From positions 1,860,001-1,924,000 of the forward strand of contig OY762448.1 of assembly GCA_963665705.1 (NCBI GenBank): a DNA stretch of 64,000 nucleotides, given 5' to 3'. Below are positions 34,384 through 42,710 of the stretch, piece after piece. The notes below the pieces were generated by a model. It did no database searches. It was not told where the DNA came from and saw only the letters and a program-made list of their open reading frames with translations. Origin of the DNA: Saccharicrinis sp963665705. Lineage in GTDB: Bacteria > Bacteroidota > Bacteroidia > Bacteroidales > Marinilabiliaceae. The number at the start of each line of letters is the position of its first letter. The first letter of the stretch is position 1. The position numbers and the translations under genes are program-made.

Positions 34384-35715
34384 TTATTTTAAAAATTCCT
34401 TAAACCAGTTACCAGAATATTTTACAATTCTTTCCTGAGTTTTAAAATCGTTGTATACTATTCCGAAACGAGGTTCAAAACCTTCTTTCCATTCAAAATT
34501 ATCTATTAAAGTCCATATTAAATAACCCTCAATTGGTATATTATTTTTTTTAGCTTTGAGTATTTCTTTGAGTATTTTTTTATGATATTTCAATCTTTTT
34601 ATATCATAGATTTTTCCATTTGTTATGTGATCAGGATAACAAACTCCACTTTCGGTTATGATGATTTTTTTGATACCATGATATTGATTGTAAAACTTTA
34701 ATACTTTAGATAATCCTTTTGGATAAACTTCCAATCCCATTGCATTTATTTTGTTTGTTCTTTTCTTTGGAGGGATCTCTGCTGCAAATAATAAGGGTGG
34801 AAACAGACTGAATTTTGTTACTACTCTGAAATAATATTGTAATCCAATAAAATCGAAATCGAATTTGATTAATTCATCATCTCCCTTTTTAAAATACTTG
34901 TAAATCGTATTTAATCCGGGAATAATATCTGTAGGGTAACCCATGCCTAATGCGGGTTCAAGGAAAAAACGATTAAGAAGTGCTTCAACTCTTAGTGCCG
35001 CTTTTTTATTCATAAACCTTTTGTTAACAGGTTTTATATGCGAACAGCTAAAAGCAGTTCCTACGATAGCATTTTCAACATTTTTTTTCGCGATTCGTCC
35101 ACCAATGGCGTTGCAAAGTGTTACATGATGAGCCGCTTTAAGAAAGTTACTTAGACCCGTTTTTTCAGGTGCATGATATCCGTTAAAATATCCAAGTCCT
35201 GTAAAAGTCATCGGTTCATTAATAATGATCCAGTGTTTTACTTTGTTACCATATTCTTTGGTGCAAAATTCTGCATATTCACTGAACCAATGAATTATAG
35301 CTCTAGTAGTCCAACCTCCCAGATCTTCGAGTTTTTTTGGTAAGTCCCAATGATATAAGGTGATCCAGGGAGTTAATCCATTTTTTAAACAAGCATCTAT
35401 TACTTTATGATAGAAATCAACGCCTTTGGGGTTAATCTTTCCTTTACCATCAGGAATTATTCTGGTCCAGGCTAATGAAAAACGGAATACCTTTAAGTTT
35501 AAACTTGCAGCAAGTCTTATATCTTTATCAAAATCAGTATAAAAATTGGATGTGTTTTTTATATGATCTCCATTTTTAATATTATTTGTGTCCGAAGTAA
35601 AATGATCCCAAATAGATTCTCCTTTTCCATCTGCATCTGACCATCCTTCATTTTGAAATGAACTAATTGTGGTTCCCCATAAAAATTCCTCACCAAACTG
35701 TTTTTTCTTAAGCAT
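34384..35715 (-). CDS. Family 1 glycoside hydrolase (beta-glucosidase type)
   Basis: A 443-residue (beta/alpha)8 barrel of GH1 and normal length. The N-terminal signature is EEFLWGTTISSFQNEGWSDADGKGESIWDHF. The acid/base glutamate is in WIIINEPMTF and the nucleophile glutamate in KIIITESGVCYPD, where TESG replaces the usual TENG. The WTLIDNFEWKEGFEPRFGIVYND motif of the aglycone side is intact. It has no signal peptide, so it is probably cytoplasmic and cleaves imported beta-linked glycosides. It is grouped with GT2 and barrel genes but could be independent. Confidence 0.93.
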   Translation of the reverse strand: MLKKKQFGEEFLWGTTISSFQNEGWSDADGKGESIWDHFTSDTNNIKNGDHIKNTSNFYTDFDKDIRLAASLNLKVFRFSLAWTRIIPDGKGKINPKGVDFYHKVIDACLKNGLTPWITLYHWDLPKKLEDLGGWTTRAIIHWFSEYAEFCTKEYGNKVKHWIIINEPMTFTGLGYFNGYHAPEKTGLSNFLKAAHHVTLCNAIGGRIAKKNVENAIVGTAFSCSHIKPVNKRFMNKKAALRVEALLNRFFLEPALGMGYPTDIIPGLNTIYKYFKKGDDELIKFDFDFIGLQYYFRVVTKFSLFPPLLFAAEIPPKKRTNKINAMGLEVYPKGLSKVLKFYNQYHGIKKIIITESGVCYPDHITNGKIYDIKRLKYHKKILKEILKAKKNNIPIEGYLIWTLIDNFEWKEGFEPRFGIVYNDFKTQERIVKYSGNWFKEFLK

Positions 35716-35775
35716 AAAAATTTTTCAATATGCACAAGAATACAGAATCAGGATAAACTGGTTGTTAATTCAATG

Positions 35776-36984
35776 TTATTTAAATACTTCCATCCAAACT
35801 CCAAATTTTGCATTGCTGTTTGGAGGCGTCATATTAATGAATCCTGAAGATATTTTGTTGTTGGTAAGTATCAGTGGTTTTTCCTTGTTGTTTTTGTTGA
35901 TGAAAAGATTCCATTCCTCTGGTTTAAAAGAATCAACAAACCATTTGCCTATTGAAGTGTCCTCTATAAATCGGGGTAAATTAATATTGATTAATCCCAT
36001 ATTATATCGCCAGTTAAAATCAACGCAGGGATGGATTCTTAATTCATTATTTTTATTCAAATATACAATAGCATCAACACCTATAGGTCCTTCATAGAAG
36101 TGATGTGGATTGATAGTTTTAATACCTTCAATAAGGATATTAGAAGCTTCCTTTAATGTATTTTCATTTAAAAAGCTGCTTAATTCATCTTGCTTGTGAG
36201 GCCAATTAATATTACCTCCAATAAAATGCCCTTTTTTATCATTGATAAAAAAGGAGTAACCAAGGTTTTCTATCTCACCGTTTTGTTTAATATTGAGTTG
36301 AAACGAAAAATCAAATACTTTATCAAGTAAAGGTTCGGTTGTAACAAAACCCTGCTGTTTAATGGCTCCTTTTATCCATTCGTGGTTTGTGGTTTTATTG
36401 ATGTCATTATTAACAATATGAATTCCTCTGCCAGAACTACTCCATGGCATTTTAATGATAGCTTTGGGATTTTTTTCTAACCAAACAATCAATTCATCAT
36501 AAGTGTGGATATTAATAGCAGGCGTTGGAATATAAACTGTTTTGTGATTTGAGAAACTTTGGGAAATTATTTTTTGAATGCGATTTGCTGTATTTCTACT
36601 AAAAAAATCTTTGTGTTCAGGATTCCAGTTATAGTTTGGTGAAGATTTAAAATCATCACTACCATATGGTAATATACTTTTAAATTTATGATGCACGACT
36701 TGATTCCAACTCCAAGGACATAAATAATTATATTTTATTGGTGCTTTTAATTCGTTTACTGGTAAGTAGGTTAGTTTAGATAATCCTAATTTTTGCCAAA
36801 GAGCAAGAAATTCTTCATCAGGGTTTTTATTTATAATAACAGCATCTTCATTGCTGGCAAAAAAGGAAGGAAGAAAAGCTAAATCCTCTTCAAATTTTTG
36901 CAGGTTTTTAGGTGGCATATAGCTAATGGTTCCATTGGCAAGAGCCATTTCACTGGTTGGATTATATATATAAATATGATTCAT
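35776..36984 (-). CDS. ATP-grasp superfamily protein of unknown substrate
   Basis: A 402-residue cytoplasmic protein from the ATG at 36984 (MNHIYIYNPTSEMALANGT); an upstream TTG start is less likely. The N-terminal third is unassigned. The middle and C-terminus look like an ATP-grasp ligase: AIIKMPWSSSGRGIHIVNND is the nucleotide-binding loop. YEGPIGVDAIVYLNKNNELRIHPCVDFNWRYNMG gives the late metal-binding residues (D, then P.VD.N.R). Similar proteins are common, mostly unannotated, in Bacteroidota. It probably joins a carboxylate to an amine or thiol, but the substrate is unknown. It is the first gene of the leftward group ending with the RemB-like gene. Confidence 0.75.
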   Translation of the reverse strand: MNHIYIYNPTSEMALANGTISYMPPKNLQKFEEDLAFLPSFFASNEDAVIINKNPDEEFLALWQKLGLSKLTYLPVNELKAPIKYNYLCPWSWNQVVHHKFKSILPYGSDDFKSSPNYNWNPEHKDFFSRNTANRIQKIISQSFSNHKTVYIPTPAINIHTYDELIVWLEKNPKAIIKMPWSSSGRGIHIVNNDINKTTNHEWIKGAIKQQGFVTTEPLLDKVFDFSFQLNIKQNGEIENLGYSFFINDKKGHFIGGNINWPHKQDELSSFLNENTLKEASNILIEGIKTINPHHFYEGPIGVDAIVYLNKNNELRIHPCVDFNWRYNMGLININLPRFIEDTSIGKWFVDSFKPEEWNLFINKNNKEKPLILTNNKISSGFINMTPPNSNAKFGVWMEVFK

Positions 36985-37163
36985 TGTGTTATTTTGAAAC
37001 CGCAAATGTAATCAAAACTCAAAAAGTGTAATAATACATTTATTTACTGATGAAATACAGCTTTTTTTCCTGACAATATTCATAGTACAAATAAGAATAA
37101 TTCTGCTAATTTGTTTTAATAATCATATTTAGTATAGATCAAATAACATTTAAATATTTAGCC

Positions 37164-38279
37164 ATGATAATAGGAGTCCCAAAGGAGATTAAGCCTGCTG
37201 AAAACAGAGTAGGTATGACACCTTCAGGTGTTTTAGAAATGACAAAAGCTGGACATACAGTATATGTTCAAGCTGGAGCTGGTTTTAGTACTGATTTTTA
37301 TGATGAAGATTATGAAAAAGCAGGAGCAAAAATATTACCTACAATAGAAGAAGTATATGCTATTGCAGAGATGATTGTAAAGGTTAAAGAACCTATTGAG
37401 CCTGAATACAAATTAATTAAAGAAAATCAATTGTTATTTACATATTTCCACTTTGCTTCATGTGAACCATTAACTAAGGCCATGATTGAGCAAAAGGCTG
37501 TGTGTTTAAGTTATGAAACAGTTGAGACTCCAGATAGAAAATTACCTTTATTAATTCCTATGTCAGAAGTGGCCGGAAGAATGGCAACTCAGGAAGGTGC
37601 TAAATATTTAGAGCGTACCTTTAAGGGAAGGGGTGTTTTGTTAGGAGGAGTTCCGGGTGTACCTCCAGCTAAAGTTTTAGTAATAGGGGGAGGCGTGGTT
37701 GGTACCCAAGCTGCAAAAATGGCTGCAGGTTTGGGGGCTGATGTTACCATAATGGATTTGAATATTGATCGTTTACGTCAGTTGGATGATATTATGCCAG
37801 CTAATGTTAAAACAATGGTTCCAAATGAGATGAGGGTTCGTGATTTTGTAAAAGATGTTGATCTTATTATTGGAGCAGTTCTTATTCCAGGAGCAAAAGC
37901 ACCAAAATTAATCACTAAAGATATGCTACCAACAATGAAACAAGGAACAGTTATGGTTGATGTAGCCATTGATCAGGGTGGATGTTTTGAAACTTCAAAA
38001 CCAACTACTCATGATGATCCAACATATATTATTGATGATGTTATTCATTATACAGTAGCTAATATGCCAGGAGCAGTTCCTTTTACATCGACTTTAGCAT
38101 TAACAAATGCAACTTTACCTTATGCTATTCAATTGGCAAATAAAGGATGGGAACAAGCTTGTAAAGATAGTACAGCATTAAAACTTGGTTTAAATATTGT
38201 AAAAGGAGATGTTGTATATAAGGCTGTATCAGAAGCTTTTGATTTACCTTTTGTTTCTGTTGAAGAAGTTTTAAAATAA
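37164..38279 (+). CDS. ald: Alanine dehydrogenase
   Basis: NAD-dependent interconversion of L-alanine with pyruvate and ammonia. The 371-residue length is exact for the family. The N-terminus MIIGVPKEIKPAENRVGMTPSGV and the Rossmann motif VLVIGGGVVGTQAAKMAAGLGADVTIMDLN (about 170-198) are diagnostic. VKVKEPIEPEY and the VDVAIDQGGC / HYTVANMPGAVPFTSTLALTNATLPY stretches complete the active site. It is a single gene divergent from the ATP-grasp gene and ends in a strong terminator. Confidence 0.97.
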   Translation: MIIGVPKEIKPAENRVGMTPSGVLEMTKAGHTVYVQAGAGFSTDFYDEDYEKAGAKILPTIEEVYAIAEMIVKVKEPIEPEYKLIKENQLLFTYFHFASCEPLTKAMIEQKAVCLSYETVETPDRKLPLLIPMSEVAGRMATQEGAKYLERTFKGRGVLLGGVPGVPPAKVLVIGGGVVGTQAAKMAAGLGADVTIMDLNIDRLRQLDDIMPANVKTMVPNEMRVRDFVKDVDLIIGAVLIPGAKAPKLITKDMLPTMKQGTVMVDVAIDQGGCFETSKPTTHDDPTYIIDDVIHYTVANMPGAVPFTSTLALTNATLPYAIQLANKGWEQACKDSTALKLGLNIVKGDVVYKAVSEAFDLPFVSVEEVLK

Positions 38280-38332
38280 AAAGGTTGGGTTCATTTTGAA
38301 AAATCAAAATGAAATAGGTAATAATTATCAAT

Positions 38333-38362
38333 AGCCGGTTTAGTAGTAAGCCGGCTTTTTTT
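38333..38362 (+). terminator. ald terminator
   Basis: AGCCGGTTTA - GTAG - TAAGCCGGCT is a 10-bp stem with one wobble, followed by seven or more T. A smaller inverted repeat TCATTTTG/CAAAATGA lies between it and the stop (38291-38312). Confidence 0.85.
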
Positions 38363-38428
38363 AATCATATATAGTGTCAGAATATCATTTTGTATATTGA
38401 AATATGATCCTATTGTATATTGAGTGAA

Positions 38429-39217
38429 TTAATTAAGATCAATAACTTTTACAAGTACTGTTGCTCCTAAATTTTTCATTCCATTTTTTTGTATTATAGT
38501 CCAACCGTTCTTTTTTAAATTTTTTGTAATTGACCTATTTAACATACCATGAGCAACAAGAATAGCAGTCTCTTCAACTTTAGCTATTTCAACTAACTTA
38601 GATGTAGCCTTTTTAGCTCTGAAAAGAGCTTCCTTATGTGATTCAATTTTAGAATTTTTTCGTCCTAATATCCAACTTCCCCTACTCATTACTTGCCATA
38701 AAAATAGAGATTGATAAATAAATTTAGGTGCTTTAATTATGTTGTTTTCAAACTCTTTAAAAATCGTGTCGCTAATAATATTATATTCAAGTTGGAATAT
38801 TTTATTTGCTGTTTCTATAGACCTTCTTAATGAAGAACAATAAACTGTGTGTTTTTTGAATAAGTTTATTTTAATTAAATTTTTATCAAAATCCTGAATA
38901 GGAACAAGGTTGTAATTATGAATATACTGCTCTGCTTGTTGGGCGGTATATAATTTCTTTTTTTGAATATCTGGTTTAGCATGTCGAATCAAATATATTT
39001 GAATTAATTTTTTATTTTTTTGTAATAATTTCTTTTGATATCCAGAATCGACATCATTAATACAATTAAAGCAATCGCAGTTGATAAGTATTGAGTCCTG
39101 ATTATTAATTGCTCTTTGTGTTACATTATAACCTTTAGGCGAGCATGAAGCTATAAGAGCGATACCAGCATATATAGTTAATGTGTAAATAAAAAATTTT
39201 GAGAATCTTTGAAGCAT
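38429..39217 (-). CDS. Histidine phosphatase superfamily lipoprotein
   Basis: A 262-residue exported protein. The N-terminus is a lipoprotein signal (IYAGIALIASCS, lipid-attached Cys about 25). The catalytic histidine motif is LIRHAKP near residue 76, an RHA variant of RHG. CSSLRRSIETA provides the arginine, and VEETAILVAHGMLNR the second histidine; all are present, so it is probably active. A cysteine pair, NCDCFNCIND, sits between the lipobox and the domain. It would act outside the cytoplasm on an unknown phosphoester. It ends convergently with ald and is divergent from the Wza-like gene. Confidence 0.8.
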   Translation of the reverse strand: MLQRFSKFFIYTLTIYAGIALIASCSPKGYNVTQRAINNQDSILINCDCFNCINDVDSGYQKKLLQKNKKLIQIYLIRHAKPDIQKKKLYTAQQAEQYIHNYNLVPIQDFDKNLIKINLFKKHTVYCSSLRRSIETANKIFQLEYNIISDTIFKEFENNIIKAPKFIYQSLFLWQVMSRGSWILGRKNSKIESHKEALFRAKKATSKLVEIAKVEETAILVAHGMLNRSITKNLKKNGWTIIQKNGMKNLGATVLVKVIDLN

Positions 39218-39427
39218 ATATGAATTTTCATTTTCAAATGCAATTTAATTTTTATTTAAAATTTAATCATATCTGAATAGATTTTTATTTAAATAACAGG
39301 ATTTATACTATTACAGTTTTCACCAAATTATAATTTTTCTAGCATGGCAGTTCTAAATCTCCTTAAAAATTTTAATTTTGTTCATTTTATTGCATAATAA
39401 GTCATTTATCTTATTCAGATTTAACAC

Positions 39428-40204
39428 ATGAACAAACAGAAGAACCATATTTGGTTTCCAATTTTATTGATATTATTATTTGCATCTTGCATCCCCCAAC
39501 GAGAAACTCTATATCTACAAGATAAAGAATCGAGTATGGAGTTTAAAGAATTAACAGAGATTACAGGTAAATATATTCTACAACCTAACGATTATTTATT
39601 TATTCGGGTATCAACATTTGATCCTAAAATATCAGAGTTCTTTAATGCTACTCAGGGTACAAATATGAATAATACAAACACCCAAAATAATACGATGTTT
39701 ATGTACATGATAGATGATGACATGAATGTTGATTATCCATATGCCGGTAAAATAAACCTTAGGGGATGTAATATTTTTCAAGCAAAAGAAAAAATTAAAG
39801 AGGCATTAAAACCTTTTGTTAAGGATGCAAATATTTTAGTGAAGTTAGGTACTAATTCATATACAATTTTAGGTGAAGTAAATAGTCCTGGAACGCAAAG
39901 AATGTCGAAGGATCAAATTACTATATTTGAAGCAATAGGTCAGGCTGGAGATTTAACGCCGGTAGGAAAAAGAAAAGAAGTAACAATAGTACGACCTACA
40001 GCAGATGGAAAAACAAAAACCTTAGTTGTTGATATTACAGATCATAAAATAGTTGGATCAGAATACTACTATGTTTATCCAAATGATTTAATATACATAA
40101 GGCCTATGAGAGCCAAGCAATGGGGAATTGGAGAGTCTTTTAGTTTAGGTATTTTATCAACACTATTAAGTTTTACAATAACTATTATTGCTTTAACAAA
40201 ATAA
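39428..40204 (+). CDS. Polysaccharide export outer-membrane lipoprotein (Wza/SLBB type)
   Basis: A 258-residue lipoprotein with lipobox LLFASC (Cys about 21). The poly-export domain spans about 49-140 (ITGKYILQPNDYLFIRVSTFDPKISEFFN). An SLBB domain follows (NILVKLGTNSYTILGEVNSPGTQRMSKDQITIFEAIGQAGDLTPVGKRKEVTIVRP). The C-terminus ends in a helix (SFSLGILSTLLSFTITIIALTK) that would complete the outer-membrane ring. It pairs with the Wzc-like gene 31 bases downstream to form the export channel for a surface polysaccharide. It is shorter than E. coli Wza, as is usual in Bacteroidota. Confidence 0.92.
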   Translation: MNKQKNHIWFPILLILLFASCIPQRETLYLQDKESSMEFKELTEITGKYILQPNDYLFIRVSTFDPKISEFFNATQGTNMNNTNTQNNTMFMYMIDDDMNVDYPYAGKINLRGCNIFQAKEKIKEALKPFVKDANILVKLGTNSYTILGEVNSPGTQRMSKDQITIFEAIGQAGDLTPVGKRKEVTIVRPTADGKTKTLVVDITDHKIVGSEYYYVYPNDLIYIRPMRAKQWGIGESFSLGILSTLLSFTITIIALTK

Positions 40205-40235
40205 TTATCCCCAGGAACTTCAGCTAAACATTTTT

Positions 40236-42653
40236 TTGATACCCATGACTAATAATTCAAACACTAATATAAATACAGATTCTGGTTTTAATTTCAGCCT
40301 TGATTATAAAAAAATAATTAGGGATGTGATACAATATTGGTGGCTCTTTGTAATTATTATTCCTGTGGCTATAGGTAGTGTTTTTGCTATGCATAGATGG
40401 GTTACACCTATTTATAGTGCATCAATGCGTATTTTAATGGAAGAGCGAGGAAACGATATGCCTCAAACTGATATGATGGAAGGTTTTGGTTTAACTCCTG
40501 GTTTAAGAAGTGTAGATAACCAATTGGCTTTATTGACTTCCTGGGATATGGTTCATAAGGCTATTGAAAACTTAGACTTTAATGTTTCATATTATGCACA
40601 AGGGAATGTAAAAAAAACAGAGATATATCCAGCTTCAAATTTTAGGGTAGAGTATGATTCGTTGCATCAGCAATTAGTAGGAGTTTCTTTTTATGTAAAA
40701 CCTCTATCAAAAACTACTTTTGAATTAAAGTATTCCGGAGTAAATTCATATTCCTATAATTATATTACGCATCAAACACTTCATGGAATTGATGATAAGG
40801 AATATGTTGAAACTCATAATTTTGGAGAATGGATTAGTACAAAATGGTTTCGGTTTAAAGTTATTTGTGATAATTGTACCATGAATAGTGAAATGGAAAA
40901 CTATTTTGAATTTAATCATCCTAATGTTTTGGTTGGTAGGTATGTAAGTAGATTACGTGCTTCAAAGATGAGTGAGAGTTCTTCTATTATAAGATTATCT
41001 ATAACAGGAGATAATAAAACTAAAAACCTGAAGTTTTTAAATACTTTAGCAGATGTGTTTATTGCCAATAACTTAGAAAAGAAAAATCAAATAGCCACCA
41101 ATACAATTAATTTTATTGAATCTCAGTTAGTTAATATTTCAGATTCTTTGAGTAATACAGGCTCTGAGTTAAGTAATTTCAGAACGTCAAATCGAATTCA
41201 AAGTATATCCACAAAAGCAGATTATCTTTTAACTAAACTTCAGGATGCTGAGCAAAAAACGGCTAGTTTAATTATTTCTAAGAATTATCTGGATTACCTT
41301 ACTAATTATTTTAAATGTGATACTTTAGATAATGATATTTTAGCCCCAGCTATATATCAAACAGAAAATCAGTTGTTTGCAGGTCAAATACAAAAGATAA
41401 TGGAGTTGAATACTCAAATGTTGGCGGTTTCAACACCATTAGGAGAGAGTATCAATCCTGTTGTTGAGCAACTCCAGATGGAGTTAGATTTAGCAAAGAA
41501 TGTGCTGTTAACAACAATAACAAACCAAAAAGAAGTTTTAAAAGAGGAAGTAAAACGTGTAAATAGTGAGAAGTTAGATTATGAACAGGCTTTATATAGT
41601 TTGCCTGAAACCGAGCGCAAACTCTTGGGTATTGAACGTAAATTTCAACTTAATAATGAAGTTTATACCTTTTTACTAAGGAAGAGATCAGAAGCCCAAA
41701 TTCAAAAAGCTTCTAATACACCAGATCATCAGGTTTTAGAAAAAGCCAGAAATGGAGGGATGGTTTATCCCAATACGAAAGGTAACTACCAAAAAGCAAT
41801 AATGGCAGGTATATTGATTCCATTATTATTATTGGTCATTAAACAGTTGTTAAATAATAGAATTACTTCAGTAGGAGATGTAGAAAAAATCACCTCTTTA
41901 CCTATAATTGGTCAGATAATACATAGTACAAAAACGGAAAGTAATGTTGTTAAATATCATCCTAAATCTGTTGTTACAGAGACTTTTAGAAGAATACGTA
42001 CAAGGTTGGATTTTATGGTAGGAGAAAAAGAATCGCCTATTATAACAATCACTTCATCAATGCCTGGAGAAGGTAAAACTTTTTGTGCTTTAAATTTTGC
42101 ATCAGTTCAAGCTCTTGCTGGGAAAAAGACTATTTTGGTGGGGTTTGATATGAGAAAACCTGGATTGAATAAGGTGTTAGGTTTAAATAATCATGATGGA
42201 TTGTCGAATTACTTAATTGGTAAAGTAAAGTTAAAGGATGTTGTGATTCCGGCTCCATCAGGTTTAGATAATCTTTTTGTGTTGCCTTCTGGTCCTATAC
42301 CACCAAACCCATCTGAATTAATTGGTTCAGAAAAAACGGATGGCCTATTTAAGGAATTGAGAGAAGAATATGATTTTATTATTTTAGACTCACCTCCAAT
42401 GGGAGTTGTAGCTGATCCATATATCTTAGGTAGAAAGTCAGATAGCCTTGTGTTTTTAGTTAGACATAACCATTCTGTAAGAGAGGTATTTGCACATACG
42501 GTTCAAAATCTTACTAATGAGGGGATTAATAATGTTGGGATTCTACTAAATGATGTCAATGTAAAACAAGGTGGGTATGGTTCTAACTATGGATATGGTT
42601 ATGGATATGGTTATGGATATGGCTACGGTCATGGTTATTATGAAGAAGCATAA
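40236..42653 (+). CDS. Polysaccharide co-polymerase / BY-type tyrosine kinase (Wzc-like)
   Basis: An 805-residue inner-membrane protein. The Wzz domain has membrane helices near residues 36-52 and 510-530 around a long periplasmic coiled-coil. The cytoplasmic BY-kinase has Walker A SSMPGEGKT near 608, Walker A' KTILVGFDMRKPG near 638 and Walker B YDFIILDSPP near 713. The last 25 residues are a tyrosine cluster (YGYGYGYG and YYEEA), the usual autophosphorylation tail that switches polymer length and export. The tail is encoded by a short DNA repeat. It works with the Wza-like gene upstream; no sugar-synthesis genes follow. Confidence 0.94.
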   Translation: MIPMTNNSNTNINTDSGFNFSLDYKKIIRDVIQYWWLFVIIIPVAIGSVFAMHRWVTPIYSASMRILMEERGNDMPQTDMMEGFGLTPGLRSVDNQLALLTSWDMVHKAIENLDFNVSYYAQGNVKKTEIYPASNFRVEYDSLHQQLVGVSFYVKPLSKTTFELKYSGVNSYSYNYITHQTLHGIDDKEYVETHNFGEWISTKWFRFKVICDNCTMNSEMENYFEFNHPNVLVGRYVSRLRASKMSESSSIIRLSITGDNKTKNLKFLNTLADVFIANNLEKKNQIATNTINFIESQLVNISDSLSNTGSELSNFRTSNRIQSISTKADYLLTKLQDAEQKTASLIISKNYLDYLTNYFKCDTLDNDILAPAIYQTENQLFAGQIQKIMELNTQMLAVSTPLGESINPVVEQLQMELDLAKNVLLTTITNQKEVLKEEVKRVNSEKLDYEQALYSLPETERKLLGIERKFQLNNEVYTFLLRKRSEAQIQKASNTPDHQVLEKARNGGMVYPNTKGNYQKAIMAGILIPLLLLVIKQLLNNRITSVGDVEKITSLPIIGQIIHSTKTESNVVKYHPKSVVTETFRRIRTRLDFMVGEKESPIITITSSMPGEGKTFCALNFASVQALAGKKTILVGFDMRKPGLNKVLGLNNHDGLSNYLIGKVKLKDVVIPAPSGLDNLFVLPSGPIPPNPSELIGSEKTDGLFKELREEYDFIILDSPPMGVVADPYILGRKSDSLVFLVRHNHSVREVFAHTVQNLTNEGINNVGILLNDVNVKQGGYGSNYGYGYGYGYGYGYGHGYYEEA
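42591..42638. repeat. 12-bp repeat array encoding the kinase tyrosine tail
   Basis: Four adjoining 12-base units: GGATATGGTTAT twice exactly (42591-42614), then GGATATGGCTAC and GGTCATGGTTAT. They encode Gly-Tyr pairs (one Gly-His). Two perfect neighbours are enough to allow gain or loss of units in frame. Confidence 0.8.
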
Positions 42654-42710
42654 ACATTCATTAATTAAAATTTAAGAAAATCTGAATTAAAGAATGTTAG
42701 CAGCTCAATT

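Noticed and set aside
35669..36097. 142-codon plus-strand frame across the GH1 and ATP-grasp boundary
   Set aside because: It runs antisense over two well-supported genes, has no family features and follows their codon pattern.
39344..39397. 17-codon frame (MAVLNLLKNF...) before the Wza-like gene
   Set aside because: A random AT-rich frame is as likely; no attenuator-like hairpin follows.
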